This document shows positions 7,462 to 15,005 of a stretch of DNA of 15,444 nt, piece after piece. The stretch covers positions 1 through 15,444 of the forward strand of contig CAJBSQ010000126.1 of assembly GCA_903958265.1 (NCBI GenBank). Direction: 5' to 3'. Position numbers and translations under genes: made by a program. The number at the start of each line of letters is the position of its first letter. Position 1 is the stretch's first letter. Origin of the DNA: an uncultured Planctomycetaceae bacterium (GTDB lineage Bacteria; Planctomycetota; Planctomycetia; Pirellulales; UBA1268). The notes under the pieces are model-generated. The model had not been told where the DNA came from. It worked only from the letters and a program-made list of their open reading frames with translations, and made no database searches.

Positions 7462-8214
7462 ATGCCGCACATCCTCGTCGTCGAGGACGAGCAGCATCTC
7501 GCCTTTGGAATCAAGTTCAACCTCGAGGCTGAGGGCTACACGGTGACCACCGCCGGCGACGGCCCCACCGCCCTCGACCTTCTCTCCACGGCGACGCCAC
7601 CGATCGAACTGCTGGTGCTCGACCTGATGCTTCCCGGCATGAGCGGCTACGCCGTCTGCGAAGAGATCCGGGCCAAGGGAGACCACACCCCGGTCGTGAT
7701 GCTCACCGCGCGGACGCTCGTCGAGGACCGAATCCGCGGCTTCGACGCCGGCACCGACGTCTACCTGCAGAAGCCCTTCGACCTCGAGGAACTCCTGTCG
7801 GTCATCCGCAGCCTGCTCTCCCGGCGAGGCCGAGACGAGAGGACCGCCGAGCCGGTCGACGCCGTCCCGTCGGCCACCGTGCGATTTGGCTCCGCGGAGG
7901 TCAACTTCGAGACCTGGGAAGCTTCGATTCGAGACGTGCCGGTCAAACTCACGAGCCTGGAGATGAAACTGCTGAAATACCTCGTGCAGCACGAGGGCAA
8001 GGTGGTGACCCGCGAGGAGCTGCTCACGAAAGTCTGGCGCATGAACCGGCCGCCGGCAACGCGGACGGTCGACACCTTCATGCTCAACCTGCGGAAGACC
8101 TTCGAGGAGGATCCGGCACGGCCCGTCCACTTCCTCTCGGTCCGAGGTATCGGCTACAAGTTCGTCAGCGGCCCAGGAGCGCCGCCGCCGCCCGCCCCGG
8201 ATCAGGCTGGGTGA
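7462..8214 (+). CDS. OmpR/PhoB-family response regulator
   Basis: This 250-aa two-component transcription factor has an N-terminal receiver domain (residues 3-120) with the acidic pocket E8-D9, phospho-acceptor D54 in LLVLDLMLPGMSG, T82 in MLTAR and K104 in LQKPF. A winged-helix DNA-binding domain (about 150-238) contains LTSLEMKLLKYLVQHEGKVV, then TREELLTKVW, TRTVDTFMLNLRKTFE and VRGIGYKFV. The usual GADDYL before the KPF is GTDVYL here, a small change next to the signalling face. I chose the ATG at 7462 because MPHILVVEDE is the family start; only a weak GGA lies upstream. The last 50 bp, encoding a Pro-rich tail, overlap the trpC end on the other strand. No kinase is adjacent; the histidine kinase at 11861-12778 is the likely partner. 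Confidence 0.93.
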   Translation: MPHILVVEDEQHLAFGIKFNLEAEGYTVTTAGDGPTALDLLSTATPPIELLVLDLMLPGMSGYAVCEEIRAKGDHTPVVMLTARTLVEDRIRGFDAGTDVYLQKPFDLEELLSVIRSLLSRRGRDERTAEPVDAVPSATVRFGSAEVNFETWEASIRDVPVKLTSLEMKLLKYLVQHEGKVVTREELLTKVWRMNRPPATRTVDTFMLNLRKTFEEDPARPVHFLSVRGIGYKFVSGPGAPPPPAPDQAG

Positions 8215-8947
8215 GCAGCGACTCGCCCACGAGCATCGCGGCGACGCCCGCCGCCTCGAGCCGCTCGACGTCGGCCCGGGTTTTGATGCCGCTCTCGGCC
8301 ACGAGCACCACCTCGTCGGGCACCTGCTCGCGAAGCCGCAGAACGGTGTCGAGATCGGTGGTCATCGTCTTGAGGTTACGGTTGTTGATCCCCACGAGCG
8401 TGGCGCCAAGGTCGAGCACGCGGGGAAGGTTCTCCGCGTCGTGGAGTTCCACCAGCGGCGTCATGCCAAGGTCGAGGATCTCGCGATAGAGGCTCCGCAG
8501 CAGGCAATCGTCGAGGCACTCGGCGATCAGGAGCACCGCATCGGCCCCGTGGGCCCGCGCCTCGATCACCTGGTAGCGGTCGACCACGAACTCCTTGCGG
8601 AGCACCGGCAGCGGCACGGCGATCCGGGCGCTCTCGAGATCGACGAGGTTGCCGCCGAACCCGGGGCCGTCGGTGAGCACCGAGAGGCAGCTCGCCCCGG
8701 CGGCGGCGTAGCCGCCCACGACCTCCTCGATCGTGGCTCCCGGGCGGATCTCACCGGCCGACGGGCTCTTCCGCTTGAACTCGGCGATCAGCCTGATCGG
8801 CCCGGGCGCCGCGAGCGCCGCGAAGAAATCCCGCACCGCCGGGGCCACCGAGAGCCGTCCCTCGAGCGCCGCCGTCGGCACCCGGTCCCGTGCCACCGCC
8901 ACCTCGATCCGCTTCCGCGTCACGATCTCGGCGAGGATGTCATGCAT
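8165..8947 (-). CDS. trpC: Indole-3-glycerol-phosphate synthase
   Basis: The enzyme closes the indole ring of CdRP to give indole-3-glycerol phosphate in tryptophan synthesis. The 260-aa length is standard for a monofunctional TIM-barrel TrpC. Conserved segments appear in order: IAEFKRKSPS (E56, K58), VLTD (90-93), LRKEFVVDRYQ (K118), LLIAECL, LVELHD (E168), GINNRNL (N189), VAESGI (E218) and the phosphate-binding LVGESLL. All expected catalytic positions are present. The segment after LTD reads GPGFGGNL where many homologues have FFQGS. The ATG at 8947 has GAGG about 8 nt upstream. It is the last gene of a minus-strand run (histidine kinase, purH, pseudopilin, trpC), 103 bp after its neighbour. 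No other trp gene is in the window. Confidence 0.96.
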   Translation of the reverse strand: MHDILAEIVTRKRIEVAVARDRVPTAALEGRLSVAPAVRDFFAALAAPGPIRLIAEFKRKSPSAGEIRPGATIEEVVGGYAAAGASCLSVLTDGPGFGGNLVDLESARIAVPLPVLRKEFVVDRYQVIEARAHGADAVLLIAECLDDCLLRSLYREILDLGMTPLVELHDAENLPRVLDLGATLVGINNRNLKTMTTDLDTVLRLREQVPDEVVLVAESGIKTRADVERLEAAGVAAMLVGESLLTQPDPGRAAAALLGR

Positions 8948-9050
8948 TTCAGGACCTCGTTCGGGGACCGCTCTCGAGCATTCCCGTCGGGGACGACCAC
9001 GAGCACGACGGCTTCCGAGTCTACCCGCCTTTGCCGTGAGCTGTCCCCGA

Positions 9051-10079
9051 TCACCGCGCCGGCACCTGCACCGGGCGGCCGTCGTCGATGGCGATCAGGT
9101 AGGCGAGCACGATCTCGTCGACGGTGTCGGCCAGAAACTCCACGCGGCCGTCGGCCCAGAGCGCTTGCACGCCGCCTGGGTGCGTGCTCCGCGGCGCGCT
9201 CGAGAGATACCTCCAGATGTCGTCTTCCTGCCACTCGGCACACGGCATCCTGCGGTGGGTATCGCCATCCTGATCCGAACAGTCGTACAACACATCGACG
9301 TTGACCGCGGGATCGCGGATATTGGGCCGCTGCGTATGCCCAAGGCTCATCGGGAAATGCCGAAACGGCGGCGCGTCGGGATACGGGTGCATGTCGTAGG
9401 CCAGCACGCTCGCACCGTTCCAGCCGACGGCCCACGCTCCACGGGCATCCCATGCCTCGGGGCCAGCGATCACCTCCGCGGCCATGATGGTCGCATGCAG
9501 GCCGTCGCGAAGATCGTGGAGTCGCGGCCGCGGCCGCCAGCCGAGGGCCGCCGGAAAGCGGTGCTGAAACTCGACGTGGTACGGACTCGCCCAGGCCGCA
9601 TAGCTGCCCTTGCCACACGGGCGGCCCTTCGTGAGCGTGTCGTGACGAAAGGGTGGCCCCCCCGGGTCACTGGGGCAGGCCAGCACATCGGGCCGATCCG
9701 ACTCGGGCCCCGGCACACCCTGGTGTGGCGCGGCTTCGAACAGGCTGCGGGAGAGGTCGAACCGGTCGAACCGTGCCTGCTCCTCGAGGAATGGAAGAAT
9801 CTGCACCAGCCACGAGTGCGACGTGCCGGACCGCGGATCGAAATCGCCTCGCCTCGCGATCGTGCCCGAGGAGACCGTTGTCGGGAGCAGCCGGCGGGCC
9901 TCGTGGTGGGCCATCACGGCCAGGCCCACCTGCTTGAGATTCGATCCGCATCCGAGCCTGCGGGCCGATTCCCGCGCCGACTGCACGGCCGGGAGCAGGA
10001 GCCCGAGCAGGAGACCGATGATCGCCACGACCACCAGGATCTCGACAAGGCTGAAGCCGCGCCGGCTGCCACCTGCCAT
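9051..10079 (-). CDS. DUF1559 domain prepilin-like protein
   Basis: The 342-aa product has a type IV prepilin-type N-terminus: short basic leader MAGGSRRG, cleavage G8-F9, FSLVEILVVVAIIGLLLGLLLP with Glu at +5 (E13), then AVQSARESARR. It goes on as the DUF1559 family (SNLKQVGLAVMAHHEARRLLP) and ends with the H-x9-DG motif: H300, then PGGVQALWA, then D310-G311. The family is hugely amplified in Planctomycetes. Members are thought to be pseudopilin-like surface or secretion proteins, with no proven role. The ATG at 10079 has a GAGG 7 nt upstream. It lies between purH and trpC on the same strand (gaps 87 and 103 bp), an odd place for a surface protein, so it may have its own promoter. Confidence 0.93.
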   Translation of the reverse strand: MAGGSRRGFSLVEILVVVAIIGLLLGLLLPAVQSARESARRLGCGSNLKQVGLAVMAHHEARRLLPTTVSSGTIARRGDFDPRSGTSHSWLVQILPFLEEQARFDRFDLSRSLFEAAPHQGVPGPESDRPDVLACPSDPGGPPFRHDTLTKGRPCGKGSYAAWASPYHVEFQHRFPAALGWRPRPRLHDLRDGLHATIMAAEVIAGPEAWDARGAWAVGWNGASVLAYDMHPYPDAPPFRHFPMSLGHTQRPNIRDPAVNVDVLYDCSDQDGDTHRRMPCAEWQEDDIWRYLSSAPRSTHPGGVQALWADGRVEFLADTVDEIVLAYLIAIDDGRPVQVPAR

Positions 10080-10166
10080 CGTGCCACCTCGCGTTCCGCT
10101 CGAGCCGCATCCCTAAGCAGCCCATCCACGTCCGGTCGACTATAGCCGACGGGCAGTCGCTCCAAA

Positions 10167-11819
10167 TCAGTGCCGGAAATGCCGGCGGGCCGTGAACACC
10201 ATCGGAATGCCTGCCGCGTCGGCCGCGGCGATCACCTCGGCATCCCGCTTCGAGCCCCCCGGTTGCACGATCGCGGCGACGCCTGCTCTGGCGATCAGTT
10301 CGATCGAGTCCGGAAACGGGAAGAAGGCGTCGGAGGCAAGCACGCCCCCCTTCGCCTTGGGCCCGGCCTTCTCCAAGGCAAGCCGCACGGCATCGACTCG
10401 GCTCGTCTGGCCGATGCCTGCGCCCGCGAGGCTCGTGCCCCGGCAGACGGCGATGGCGTTGCTCGTCAGCCGCCGGACGAGCGTGAAGGCGAAGTCGAGG
10501 TCCTGGGTCAGGGCGGGGGGCGGAGCGATGCTCGTCACCACCCGCCAGGTCGCGGGATCATCGCACTCGTCATCCGGACGCTGGGCGAGCAGGGCACCGG
10601 CCACGCTCCGCAGTTCAAGCCCCGCGGTCGCCTCCCACGGGTCACCAGCGGGCACCTCGACGAGCCGCACGCTCCCCTTCCATGTGGGCCGGGTGGTGAG
10701 GATTTCGACCGCATCCTTCGCGAAGGCGGGTGCTGCGATCACCTCCACGAACAGGCCGGGGCCGCAGAGCACCTCGGCACACTCGCGATCGAAGAGCCTG
10801 TTGACGGCCACGATCGAGCCGAAGGCGCTCGTCGGGTCGGCTGACATGGCCGCCATGAGGGCATGGGCCACGGTGCCCTCAGACGCCGCCCCGCACGGAT
10901 TGGTGTGCTTGACGACCACGGCGGCAGGATCCTGGATCAGGCCCGCCAGCCGCGTGGCTGCATCCAGATCGAGGAGGTTGTTGTAGGAGAGTTCCTTGCC
11001 GCAGAGCTGCTTGAGGCCCGCGAGGCCCAGATGCGTGCCGGCGGGCGCATACAACGCCGCCGATTGGTGCGGATTTTCGCCGTAGCGGAGCGGCAGCCGC
11101 CGCTCGAGTTCGAAGGTCACCCGTGCCGGGAGCGGCAGATCATCGGCGACATCGGCGACGGACGCTGCCGCCGGAGCCTCGGCGACGAGGCCCGCATGCC
11201 GGGCCATCCAGCGGGCGATCACGGCGTCGTATGTCGCTGTCTGCTCGAAGGCCGCAGCTGCCAGCTGCCGCCGCTCCGCCAGCGTGGTGCCCCCGCGGGC
11301 GAGCGCCGCGATGAAGGAGTCGTACTGGGCGGGGCTCGTGACGACGCTCGTGAAGGCATGGTTCTTGGCCGCCGCCCGCACGAGGCTTGGACCGCCGATG
11401 TCGATCAACTCGATCGCCTGGGCCGGCGTGCAGTCGGGCGTGGTGATCACGCTCTGGAAGTCGTAGAGATTGACGATCACCGCATCGAAGCGATCGATCG
11501 AGTGCTCGGCGAGCACGGCCATGTCGTCGGGCCGGTCGCTGCGGGCAAGAATGCCTGCGAAGATATGCGGGTGCAGGGTCTTCACGCGACCGTCGAGCAC
11601 CTCAGGGAAACCGGTGATCGCCGAGACGTCGTCGACAGACACGCCGAGCTTGGCCAACGCCGTGGCCGTGCCGCCGGTGCTGGCGACGCGAACGCCCGCG
11701 GCCTTGAGGGCCGCGGCGAGCCGATCGAGACCGGCCTTGTCGAACACGCTCACGAGGACGCGACGAATGGGAACCACGTCGACCGATGGCGACGTGGGAG
11801 TGGATGGGGGAGTATGCAT
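10167..11819 (-). CDS. purH: Bifunctional AICAR transformylase/IMP cyclohydrolase
   Basis: This enzyme performs the last two steps of purine synthesis: formyl transfer from 10-formyl-THF to AICAR, then ring closure to IMP. The 550-aa protein has an N-terminal MGS-like cyclohydrolase domain (about 18-165: RRVLVSVFDKAGL, STGGTA, DGRVKTLHP, IDIGGPSLVRAAAKN) and a C-terminal transformylase domain (about 240-550) with LRYGENPHQ, the catalytic Lys-His in VVKHTNPCG (K304, H305), STSAFGSIVA-type sequence, SDAFFPFPDS and IVQPGGS, ending in RRHFRH. The first 17 residues are Pro/Ser/Thr-rich and outside the domain. The ATG at 11819 has no strong ribosome binding site. It follows the histidine kinase by 41 bp and may be cotranscribed. 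Possible purine regulators such as a PUR box or riboswitch are not visible. Confidence 0.97.
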   Translation of the reverse strand: MHTPPSTPTSPSVDVVPIRRVLVSVFDKAGLDRLAAALKAAGVRVASTGGTATALAKLGVSVDDVSAITGFPEVLDGRVKTLHPHIFAGILARSDRPDDMAVLAEHSIDRFDAVIVNLYDFQSVITTPDCTPAQAIELIDIGGPSLVRAAAKNHAFTSVVTSPAQYDSFIAALARGGTTLAERRQLAAAAFEQTATYDAVIARWMARHAGLVAEAPAAASVADVADDLPLPARVTFELERRLPLRYGENPHQSAALYAPAGTHLGLAGLKQLCGKELSYNNLLDLDAATRLAGLIQDPAAVVVKHTNPCGAASEGTVAHALMAAMSADPTSAFGSIVAVNRLFDRECAEVLCGPGLFVEVIAAPAFAKDAVEILTTRPTWKGSVRLVEVPAGDPWEATAGLELRSVAGALLAQRPDDECDDPATWRVVTSIAPPPALTQDLDFAFTLVRRLTSNAIAVCRGTSLAGAGIGQTSRVDAVRLALEKAGPKAKGGVLASDAFFPFPDSIELIARAGVAAIVQPGGSKRDAEVIAAADAAGIPMVFTARRHFRH

Positions 11820-11860
11820 GGCCCGATTAGATCAGCGGCATCGCCCCTGAAAAGCCGGCG

Positions 11861-12778
11861 TCATGCCGCCGGGAGTTCGACCTCGAACACCGTTCCTGGG
11901 GGTGGCTGGCGGCCGCGGGCACTGACTTTGCCGCGCATCTGCCGCACGAGCGACTTGACGAGAAACAGGCCCAGGCCGGTCCCTGGCGTCGACCGCTCCA
12001 ACTCGCTCCCGAGACGGACGAACCGCTTGAAGATCAGTGGCCGCAGCGGGATCGGAATCCCCGGGCCGTTGTCGGCCACGGCAATCCGCACGCGGCCCGT
12101 GTTGGTACGGCCGAGCGTGACCGTGATTCGTGGATCAGGCAGCGAATACTTCACCGCGTTGTCGAGCAGGTTGCGGAGCACGATCTCGACGTCGGCGGAT
12201 CTGCCCACCACGAGGAGCGGCGTGCCCTTCACCGCCTGCACGGTGATCACGTCGGCCACGACGCCGTGCCGCTGAATGACGGCCGCCGCGACGCCCTGGA
12301 GCAGCGCCTCGACGTCGGCGACGTCGTCCCCGGCCTGCGGCCGCCGCTGGAGCGTCTTGGCGGCGTCGAGGAGGTGGTCGATGAGCATGTCGAGCCGCTC
12401 GACGTCCTGAAGCATGATGCGGTGGAAGTCGGCCTGCTGCTCGGCCGGCACGGCACGGCGGGTGAGTGTCTGCAGGGAGAGTTTCAGCGACGCCAGCGGG
12501 CTCTTGAGTTCATGCGTCACGCTGTCGATGAAGTTGCTCTGCCGCTGCGAAAGGGCGATGGCCTTCACGGTCAGCGCGAGGTACACGATCACCCCCGCCA
12601 GCACCACCACCAACAGGGCCACGCCGACCCCGAGGATCGTCCAGTAGAAGACGGCGTGCTGCGAGCCCAGCGCGGCGGCGATGCTGACGAGCACCCAGCC
12701 CACCGCCAGGGCGATGATCGCCGCGATCAGCACGACGCCGAGAATGATCGGCCAGCCGAGCGAACGACGCGGTTCCAT
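11861..12778 (-). CDS. Membrane-bound sensor histidine kinase
   Basis: This 305-aa kinase has two predicted membrane helices (about residues 10-36 and 44-70) separated by a loop of under ten residues, so it has almost no external sensor domain and no recognisable HAMP or PAS. The HisKA domain has H-box FIDSVTHELKSPLASL with phospho-acceptor H89. The ATPase domain has N-box LRNLLDNAVKYS, G1 VADNGPGIP, F-box FKRFVRLG and G2 GTGLGLFLV. All required motifs are intact. Signals may be sensed within the membrane or by a partner protein. It is upstream of purH (41 bp) and divergent from the 177-aa gene (68 bp between starts). The ATG at 12778 has only a weak AGGG. The orphan response regulator at 7462-8214 is the natural candidate partner. 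Confidence 0.93.
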   Translation of the reverse strand: MEPRRSLGWPIILGVVLIAAIIALAVGWVLVSIAAALGSQHAVFYWTILGVGVALLVVVLAGVIVYLALTVKAIALSQRQSNFIDSVTHELKSPLASLKLSLQTLTRRAVPAEQQADFHRIMLQDVERLDMLIDHLLDAAKTLQRRPQAGDDVADVEALLQGVAAAVIQRHGVVADVITVQAVKGTPLLVVGRSADVEIVLRNLLDNAVKYSLPDPRITVTLGRTNTGRVRIAVADNGPGIPIPLRPLIFKRFVRLGSELERSTPGTGLGLFLVKSLVRQMRGKVSARGRQPPPGTVFEVELPAA

Positions 12779-12823
12779 GGTGCAACCCTGGGGGCGGCCT
12801 CCGCACGACCGGCAGGGCTGCCG

Positions 12824-12829
12824 TATGCT
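12824..12829 (+). promoter_or_regulatory. Possible -10 element for the 177-aa gene
   Basis: TATGCT sits in the 68-bp divergent gap, 17 nt before the ATG at 12847. No clear -35 is seen and no Shine-Dalgarno lies between it and the start, so a very short leader is implied if it is real. Confidence 0.25.
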
Positions 12830-12846
12830 GAAGACACGACGCCATC

Positions 12847-13380
12847 ATGCCTTTCCCACCCGATCGCCGCGACCCGTCCGCCCTGCCCCCCGCCCCTCAC
12901 CGGACGCGGCCCCCGGTGCGGCTGGAATCAGGCGGGACCGCGGTGGTCTTGCGGTGGCGCGGTGTCCGCTGGCGGCATACGGTCACGTTCGCCGGTGAAA
13001 GCCTGGCCGAATCGGTCGAGGGAACGGCCGACGGCGGCGACGCTCGCTGGCCCGTGTCCCCCCCGCTGGTCGAACTCTCGGCGATCAATCTGCAGGGGGG
13101 GCCGGCGCTCCTGGCCGTGGGCCTGGCCGGCCGCTCGCACTTCTCGGCGAGCGTCCGGCCGCACCCCGAGCGTGCCGACACGCTCCTGTTTGAAATCGCC
13201 TGCCGTGTGAAGGAGCGGCCGAGTTGGCTGGGGTCGACCTATGCCACCGGTAGCGTTACGGAGTCCGTGGCCCCACCCGACGCGGCGACAGGCTTCCCTG
13301 CGACCGTGCAGTGGGCCTACAGCATCGGCCCGGAGGGCATTCAGGCCGCTGCCCCGGCCCAGCGAAGCCCGAGCCCGTGA
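12847..13380 (+). CDS. Conserved-looking hypothetical protein, 177 aa
   Basis: I do not recognise a named domain. The protein lacks a signal peptide or membrane helix. After a Pro/Arg-rich start (1-25) it has a beta-rich body: VRLESGGTAVVLRWRGVRWRHTVTF, then SPPLVELSAINLQGGPALLAVGLAGRSHFSASV, FEIACRVKERPSWLGSTY and a C-terminal WAYSIGPEGI. The strand pattern and the motif GLAGRSHFSASV look conserved, and I believe planctomycetes have similar proteins, without known function. The ATG at 12847 lacks a visible ribosome binding site. It diverges from the histidine kinase and precedes the three-motif protein by 51 bp. A product tied to the kinase is possible by position only. Confidence 0.65.
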   Translation: MPFPPDRRDPSALPPAPHRTRPPVRLESGGTAVVLRWRGVRWRHTVTFAGESLAESVEGTADGGDARWPVSPPLVELSAINLQGGPALLAVGLAGRSHFSASVRPHPERADTLLFEIACRVKERPSWLGSTYATGSVTESVAPPDAATGFPATVQWAYSIGPEGIQAAAPAQRSPSP

Positions 13381-13431
13381 CGGCCACGGCGACGGCATCT
13401 TGCGATCCCTCGGGCGATCGATCACATTCAC

Positions 13432-14124
13432 GTGGCTGACACCCCCCTCTCTCCGACCGCGACCGCTTCGCCCATGTTCGACGTCATTGAGCGACTCAAG
13501 TCCGAGTGGACTGACAAGTACGTGGTGATCGACTCGGCGGCCCCCGAACTGGCGCGGTTCGCGCAATCAACCGGCCAGGTCAAGACGGTCAACATGAACG
13601 GCCGCTGCCTGGTCGAGTTCGATCAGTACAACAACACGGCCTGGTACGACGTCGACCCCTCGTGCCTGAAGGTTGTCCCCAAGCCGCTTCCGCGGCCCGT
13701 GGAGCCGAAAGAAAAAGCAGCGAAGCCTGCGGCCCCCAAGCCGGCAGCGAAGCCGGCCAAGGAAGCCGCGAAGCCCGCGGCTACCGGCGACACGAAGCCC
13801 GCGGCTGCCGGCGGCAAGAAGCCCTCCACGGCCGATATCCTTGCCGCCGCCCGCGGCAAGGCAGGCGGGACCACGCCGGCCGAACCATCCAAACCTGCTG
13901 CGGGTGGAAAACTCTCCACGGCGGAAATCCTGGCGCGAGCCCGAGCGGCGAAGGCATCCGCCGCCCCGCCTGCCGCCGAGAAACCGGCCGCAACTGCCGA
14001 GCCGGAGCCGGAAGCCGCTCCCGTCGCACCCAAAGCCGCGGCGCCGAAGCCCGCCGCCGGTGGGCTCCCCAAGGCCACGGCCGACATCATCGCCTGGTGC
14101 CGGGCCCACGACGCCAAGGGCTGA
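13432..14124 (+). CDS. Small-barrel protein with three-motif Lys/Pro/Ala-rich tail
   Basis: The 230-aa protein (from GTG 13432) has a compact N-terminal domain (about 15-82: MFDVIERLKSEWTDKYVV, then TGQVKTVNMNGRCLVEFD and WYDVDPSCLKVV) that reads like a small SH3/KOW-type beta barrel. A disordered KPAA-rich linker follows. Embedded in it are three copies of one short motif: STADILAAAR (132-141), STAEILARAR (162-171) and ATADIIAWCR (215-224, at the C-terminus). The motif is probably a short amphipathic helix. I believe this architecture recurs in Pirellulales, but its function is unknown. A role in binding several copies of a partner or nucleic acid is speculation. An ATG at 13474 (MFDVIERL) is an equally possible start; neither start has a clear ribosome binding site. 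The protein is soluble and cytoplasmic by appearance. Confidence 0.8.
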   Translation: MADTPLSPTATASPMFDVIERLKSEWTDKYVVIDSAAPELARFAQSTGQVKTVNMNGRCLVEFDQYNNTAWYDVDPSCLKVVPKPLPRPVEPKEKAAKPAAPKPAAKPAKEAAKPAATGDTKPAAAGGKKPSTADILAAARGKAGGTTPAEPSKPAAGGKLSTAEILARARAAKASAAPPAAEKPAATAEPEPEAAPVAPKAAAPKPAAGGLPKATADIIAWCRAHDAKG

Positions 14125-14189
14125 TCGTGGACCTCGGAAGCCGGCCACCGCACGTCGTTCGAGCGCTTCGTCCTTTCCGGAAACCTCTC

Positions 14190-14663
14190 ATGATTCGCCT
14201 CCCGATCGTCGCCTGCTTCGTGGCTTTCGTGGCTCTGGCGGGGGCCGTCGGCTGCCGACCGCTCTCGCAGCATCCGCTGGTGGTGGAGGCCGTCGAGGAG
14301 GTGCGCGGCAATGCTCGCGTTGCGGAGACACTCGGGGGCCCGGTCACCTGCGGTACCGCGGTCCGTGGCACGGCCAACGAGACTGACGGCATCGCCTCGC
14401 TGCAGTTCGACGCCACCGGCTCCAAGAGCCAGGGCGTGGTGGTCGTCGAGGGCAAGAAGACCCGAGACGCCTGGGGCGTCACCATGCTGGAACTCCGCCC
14501 AGCAGGCGGCGAGAAACTGTCGCTGACCGCCGATCTCGAGGCCCGCACCGGCACCGACACGCCCAAGTTCGACCCGGGCGCCCAGCCCGCATCACCGGCC
14601 GCGGCGCAGCCTCCCCCGGGTGACATTGAGATCGTGCTCCCCCCCGGTCCGCCAGGGCAGTGA
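14190..14663 (+). CDS. Coa1-like lipoprotein
   Basis: The 157-aa product starts with a lipoprotein signal (residues 1-21, lipobox AVGC with C22). Residues 28-117 resemble the cytochrome c oxidase assembly factor 1 (Coa1/Tim21-like) domain: HPLVVEAVEEVRGNARVAETLG, then GPVTCGTAVRGT, IASLQFDATGSKSQGVVVVE and WGVTMLELRPAGGEKL. Bacterial members share the pattern P.V..AL..l..N..v...LG.Pv......G, followed by a G-x-A-x-L-x-F-x-V-x-G-x-x-x-x-G strand pair. The C-terminal 35 residues are Pro/Ala-rich and end in PPGPPGQ. The match is by eye, so moderate confidence. No oxidase genes are near, so a link to respiration is not shown here. The ATG at 14190 is preceded by a weak CGGA. The gene lies 65 bp after the three-motif protein. 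Confidence 0.7.
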   Translation: MIRLPIVACFVAFVALAGAVGCRPLSQHPLVVEAVEEVRGNARVAETLGGPVTCGTAVRGTANETDGIASLQFDATGSKSQGVVVVEGKKTRDAWGVTMLELRPAGGEKLSLTADLEARTGTDTPKFDPGAQPASPAAAQPPPGDIEIVLPPGPPGQ

Positions 14664-14726
14664 CGTCTCGGCAAACCCTGCGGATTGCCCAGTTTTTCCG
14701 GGCTGTTTGCTCGCGTTGCGAAATGT

Positions 14727-14754
14727 TTGACTCGCGCATTCTCGAGTCCATAAT
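14727..14754 (+). promoter_or_regulatory. Sigma70-type promoter
   Basis: TTGACT (-35), 16 bp, CATAAT (-10). This is the closest match to the bacterial vegetative consensus I noticed in the window, and it points at the 74-aa gene about 250 bp downstream. Confidence 0.6.
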
Positions 14755-14957
14755 GACTCCGTTCCCGTCGCTCGTCGCGCCCGCCACGGCTCCCTCGCCT
14801 CCACAACCGCGGGTCTCCTGACGCACTGCTGCAGTCAGCCCCACTGGGCAGGCTTGTTGGCCGCGTGCGTCGGGGCAGCGACACATCAACGGGAGCGAAG
14901 CATTCTGAGCCGGCGGGCCGTTCCGTCAGTTCGATGAATGCTTGCGACTGGCGCCCT

Positions 14958-14980
14958 AACCTCACACGCCAACCTCACAC
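14958..14980 (+). repeat. Tandem 10-mer in the leader
   Basis: AACCTCACAC is repeated exactly with GCC between copies, a 13-bp period, just before the ribosome binding site region of the 74-aa gene. It may be a binding site for a regulator or simply a small duplication. Confidence 0.45.
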
Positions 14981-15005
14981 ACCGATAAGGAGTGGTTTCT
15001 TCCCG

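Larger units (their letters stand above)
14664..15005 (+). promoter_or_regulatory. Promoter and long leader of the 74-aa gene
   Basis: This 342-bp stretch holds no convincing gene. It contains a good sigma70-type promoter, TTGACT at 14727-14732 and CATAAT at 14749-14754, with a 16-bp spacer, in a locally AT-richer patch. Transcription from about 14761 would give a leader of roughly 240 nt before the ATG at 15006. Near its end, AACCTCACAC occurs twice (14958-14967 and 14971-14980), then AAGGAG at about 14987-14992. A short GCCC/GGGC stem around 14687-14704 with T-rich loop could belong to the end of the preceding transcript. I do not recognise a riboswitch class. Confidence 0.55.

Noticed and set aside
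8733..10145. 470-aa open frame on the plus strand
   Set aside because: It runs antisense through trpC and the DUF1559 gene, both supported by family motifs; Arg/Pro-rich composition is typical of shadow frames in GC-rich DNA.
10863..12275. 470-aa open frame on the plus strand
   Set aside because: It is antisense to purH and the histidine kinase, whose catalytic motifs are all on the minus strand.
14865..15005. N-terminal extension of the 74-aa protein from GTG 14865 or ATG 14935
   Set aside because: It would cover the tandem 10-mer and the AAGGAG, and its composition does not resemble the protein core.
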